A DNA stretch of 42,690 nt from Candidatus Pacearchaeota archaeon (GTDB lineage: Archaea > Nanobdellota > Nanobdellia > Pacearchaeales > GW2011-AR1). The stretch is taken from the NCBI GenBank assembly GCA_017609405.1, contig JAFCDZ010000006.1:1-42690 (forward strand). The letters are read 5' to 3'. The translations under genes and the position numbers were made by a program. Below are positions 41,326 to 42,690 of this stretch, in pieces. The notes under the pieces were generated by a model that had not been told where the DNA came from, did no database searches, and worked only from the letters and a program-made list of their open reading frames with translations. The number at the start of each line of letters is the position of its first letter. The stretch's first letter is position 1.

Positions 41326-42476
41326 AAATAGCTTTTATAGGGAAATACCCCCCCACTATAGGGGGAGAATCGACAAAATTATATTGGTTAGCTAAAGCTC
41401 TTGGTGAGAGGGGAAATGAATGCATGATAATTTCAGATTGTCAGGAGAGAGAAGACAAATCGCCTCTTTCTTTAGAAGATTTAGTTTATTTGCAACCAAA
41501 GAATGTTAAACTTTTTAGCACCTCGAAAATAACGATAGAGTGGTACGAAGAAAGTTTCAAAACAGAGCGATTAGCCGATTTATCAATTAGAGCAACATAT
41601 CATGAAAACCCGGACGTAATTGTTGGATGGTATTTGGTTCCATATGGGATAGCATCTTTTTTAGCTTCAAAATTTACAAATAAACCTTTGATTCTACAAC
41701 ACGCTGGAAGCGATATGAAAAGATTTTTTGGTTCTTCAAATTTGAAATCTTTATTAATAAATCAATTTGCTTCTGCTAAAGGGATAATGGCCTATCCTTC
41801 GTATTATTTTTCGCTTAGATTTTTGAATGAAAATGTTTTTTTACATAATCCTAAAATAAATGTCTCAGAAATAGAAAATTCCCAAAATTTTAATCTTCCA
41901 GAAGAGTTAATTGGAAAGAAACTAATAACTTTTTTAGGAAAAATTAGTAGGGCAAAGGGGGCATTTGATTTACTAAGAGCGTATGAAATACTTGGTGAGA
42001 GTAAAGAATTTGCATTGGTTTATGTTGGTAATGGTATGCAAAAAAAAGAATTAGAAGTCTTGGTAAGGGAAAAAGGTTTTAAAAATGTGTTTATTTATCC
42101 CCCCCTCCCTCCATGGAGGGTTCCAGGATTTTTAAGAAAATCTTCTGTCTTTTTTGTAGGAGAGAGAAACTTTTATGTGTCAAGACATTTTTCAAGGAAA
42201 CCAATGGAGGCCCTTCTTTGCAAGTCACCTTTACTAATTTCTTCAGAGATGAAACAAAAAGGTATTTATAAAAACTTAATTTCTGGTATCCATTGTATTG
42301 AAATAAATCCATATGACATTATTGATGTCTCAAAAAAGTTAAAAATCCTTTTAGATAATCCTTTTTTAGCCAAAGAAATTTCGGAGAATGGATACGAATT
42401 TGCTAAAAGGGCTAATGAAGGGTTTGAAGACTATATTGAAGAAGTGGAAAATTTTTTAAGGATAATGTCCTATTGA
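41322..42476 (+). CDS. Glycosyltransferase family 4
   Basis: A 384-residue GT-B enzyme. I chose the ATG at 41322, overlapping the radical SAM stop (ATGA) with GGAGG at 41312-41316; the longer ORF adds only five residues. Features: MKIAFIGKYPPTIGGESTKLYWLAKALGERG at the N-terminus, LILQHAGSDMKRFFG in the acceptor half, and the donor half with ITFLGKISRAKGAFDLL, VYVGNGMQKKELE and KPMEALLCKSPLLIS. Tight coupling to the radical SAM gene suggests shared purpose, perhaps glycosylating the modified peptide. No signal peptide, so it acts in the cytoplasm. An envelope-glycan role is the alternative. Confidence 0.88.
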   Translation: MKIAFIGKYPPTIGGESTKLYWLAKALGERGNECMIISDCQEREDKSPLSLEDLVYLQPKNVKLFSTSKITIEWYEESFKTERLADLSIRATYHENPDVIVGWYLVPYGIASFLASKFTNKPLILQHAGSDMKRFFGSSNLKSLLINQFASAKGIMAYPSYYFSLRFLNENVFLHNPKINVSEIENSQNFNLPEELIGKKLITFLGKISRAKGAFDLLRAYEILGESKEFALVYVGNGMQKKELEVLVREKGFKNVFIYPPLPPWRVPGFLRKSSVFFVGERNFYVSRHFSRKPMEALLCKSPLLISSEMKQKGIYKNLISGIHCIEINPYDIIDVSKKLKILLDNPFLAKEISENGYEFAKRANEGFEDYIEEVENFLRIMSY

Positions 42477-42607
42477 AATTGTTTTTAAAGAAATATTTTT
42501 ATAATCCTCTTTTTAGTTACTTAATTGCTAAAGGAGCATATCTATTAATTAATTCTATAATTCTAAATCTGCTCTAAGGCTCTGTAGAAAGTTTCTTATA
42601 AAAAAGG

Positions 42608-42642
42608 TTGCTCACCTGTTTATGTAAAAAGGAGGTGAGCAA
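42608..42642. repeat. 10-bp inverted repeat spanning the ribosome binding site of the last gene
   Basis: TTGCTCACCT (42608-42617) is the exact reverse complement of AGGTGAGCAA (42633-42642), with a 15-nt spacer. The right arm and adjoining bases hold the strong ribosome site AAGGAGGTGA just before the ATG at 42644. A TATA-like TTATAAAAAA (42596-42605) overlaps upstream, so the left arm may be DNA only (operator) or, if transcription starts earlier, an RNA hairpin hiding the ribosome site. Confidence 0.7.
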
Positions 42643-42643
42643 T

Positions 42644-42690
42644 ATGAAAAAGAAAAATTTCTATAAAAAGCTTATCCTTAGGATAAAATC
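42644..42690 (+). CDS. Truncated gene start at the window edge
   Basis: Fifteen codons are visible (MKKKNFYKKLILRIK), preceded by an unusually good Shine-Dalgarno site (AAGGAGGTGA, about 3-5 nt spacing), rare for this window. The basic, hydrophobic start could be anything. A GGCTCTGTAGAAAGTTTC stretch about 70 nt upstream resembles the terminal repeat style of IS6-family elements, so a transposase is one possibility; too little is visible to decide. Confidence 0.5.
   Translation, partial: MKKKNFYKKLILRIK

Noticed and set aside
1-42690. CRISPR arrays, rRNA genes or complete insertion sequences
   Set aside because: No regularly spaced direct repeats, rRNA signature or intact transposase is seen. 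Only a possible insertion-sequence terminus at the right edge was noted.

Overview
The window is an AT-rich, gene-dense stretch of an archaeal genome, most likely a small DPANN archaeon of the Pacearchaeota/Woesearchaeota type. The evidence is a PCNA clamp, a primase in which the PriS and PriL domains are fused in one chain (as in Nanoarchaeum), archaeal Spt5, archaeal uL11, a histone-fold protein, archease, a tRNA-Cys with a bulge-helix-bulge intron, an S-layer protein of the methanococcal type, an archaeosortase-like protein and many proteins with class III (pilin-like) signal peptides. Promoters have archaeal TATA boxes about 25-30 nt before ATG, so many mRNAs look leaderless. Several internal operon genes and the last gene have Shine-Dalgarno sites instead.

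Layout. 1-7.3 kb: a 17-residue-repeat protein, class II lysyl-tRNA synthetase, a methyltransferase/HIT pair, a histone plus small membrane-protein operon, an HD hydrolase, and a GNAT acetyltransferase interrupted by an in-frame TGA. Just upstream of the GNAT (7.3-7.5 kb) is a start-less remnant of a radical SAM SPASM domain. 7.7-12.6 kb: a nuclease-like protein, a patatin, archease, tRNA-Cys, a YjbQ protein with a diverged tandem duplication behind it, and membrane-anchored proteins. 12.6-15.5 kb: two large surface proteins. 15.6-17.7 kb: fused primase and PCNA, divergently transcribed around a clean dyad. 17.7-30.1 kb: a surface or pilus region of nine genes on one strand. It contains a duplicated cassette (pilin-like protein plus giant Cys-rich protein); the giant is one gene in copy 1 and two overlapping genes in copy 2. 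Four small pilin-like genes follow. 30.1-33.2 kb: a winged-helix regulator divergent from the S-layer gene. 33.5-37.7 kb: two paralogous anchored proteins, DedA, an archaeosortase-like protein and a 631-residue surface protein. 37.9-39.1 kb: Spt5, uL11 and tRNA-Pro.

39.2-42.5 kb is the most interesting part. It encodes a 93-residue peptide with two five-cysteine Cys-x-Gly-type blocks, a C39-like cysteine peptidase, a radical SAM/SPASM enzyme and a glycosyltransferase translationally coupled to it. This looks like a ribosomally made, post-translationally modified peptide (RiPP-like) cassette in a DPANN archaeon. The intact SPASM domain and the remnant at 7.3-7.5 kb share the same cysteine spacing (CX2CX5CX2CX17C), so the genome probably has, or had, more than one such cassette. 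The RiPP function is inferred from gene content; no product can be read from DNA. The window ends in a truncated gene whose ribosome binding site lies in one arm of a 10-bp inverted repeat.
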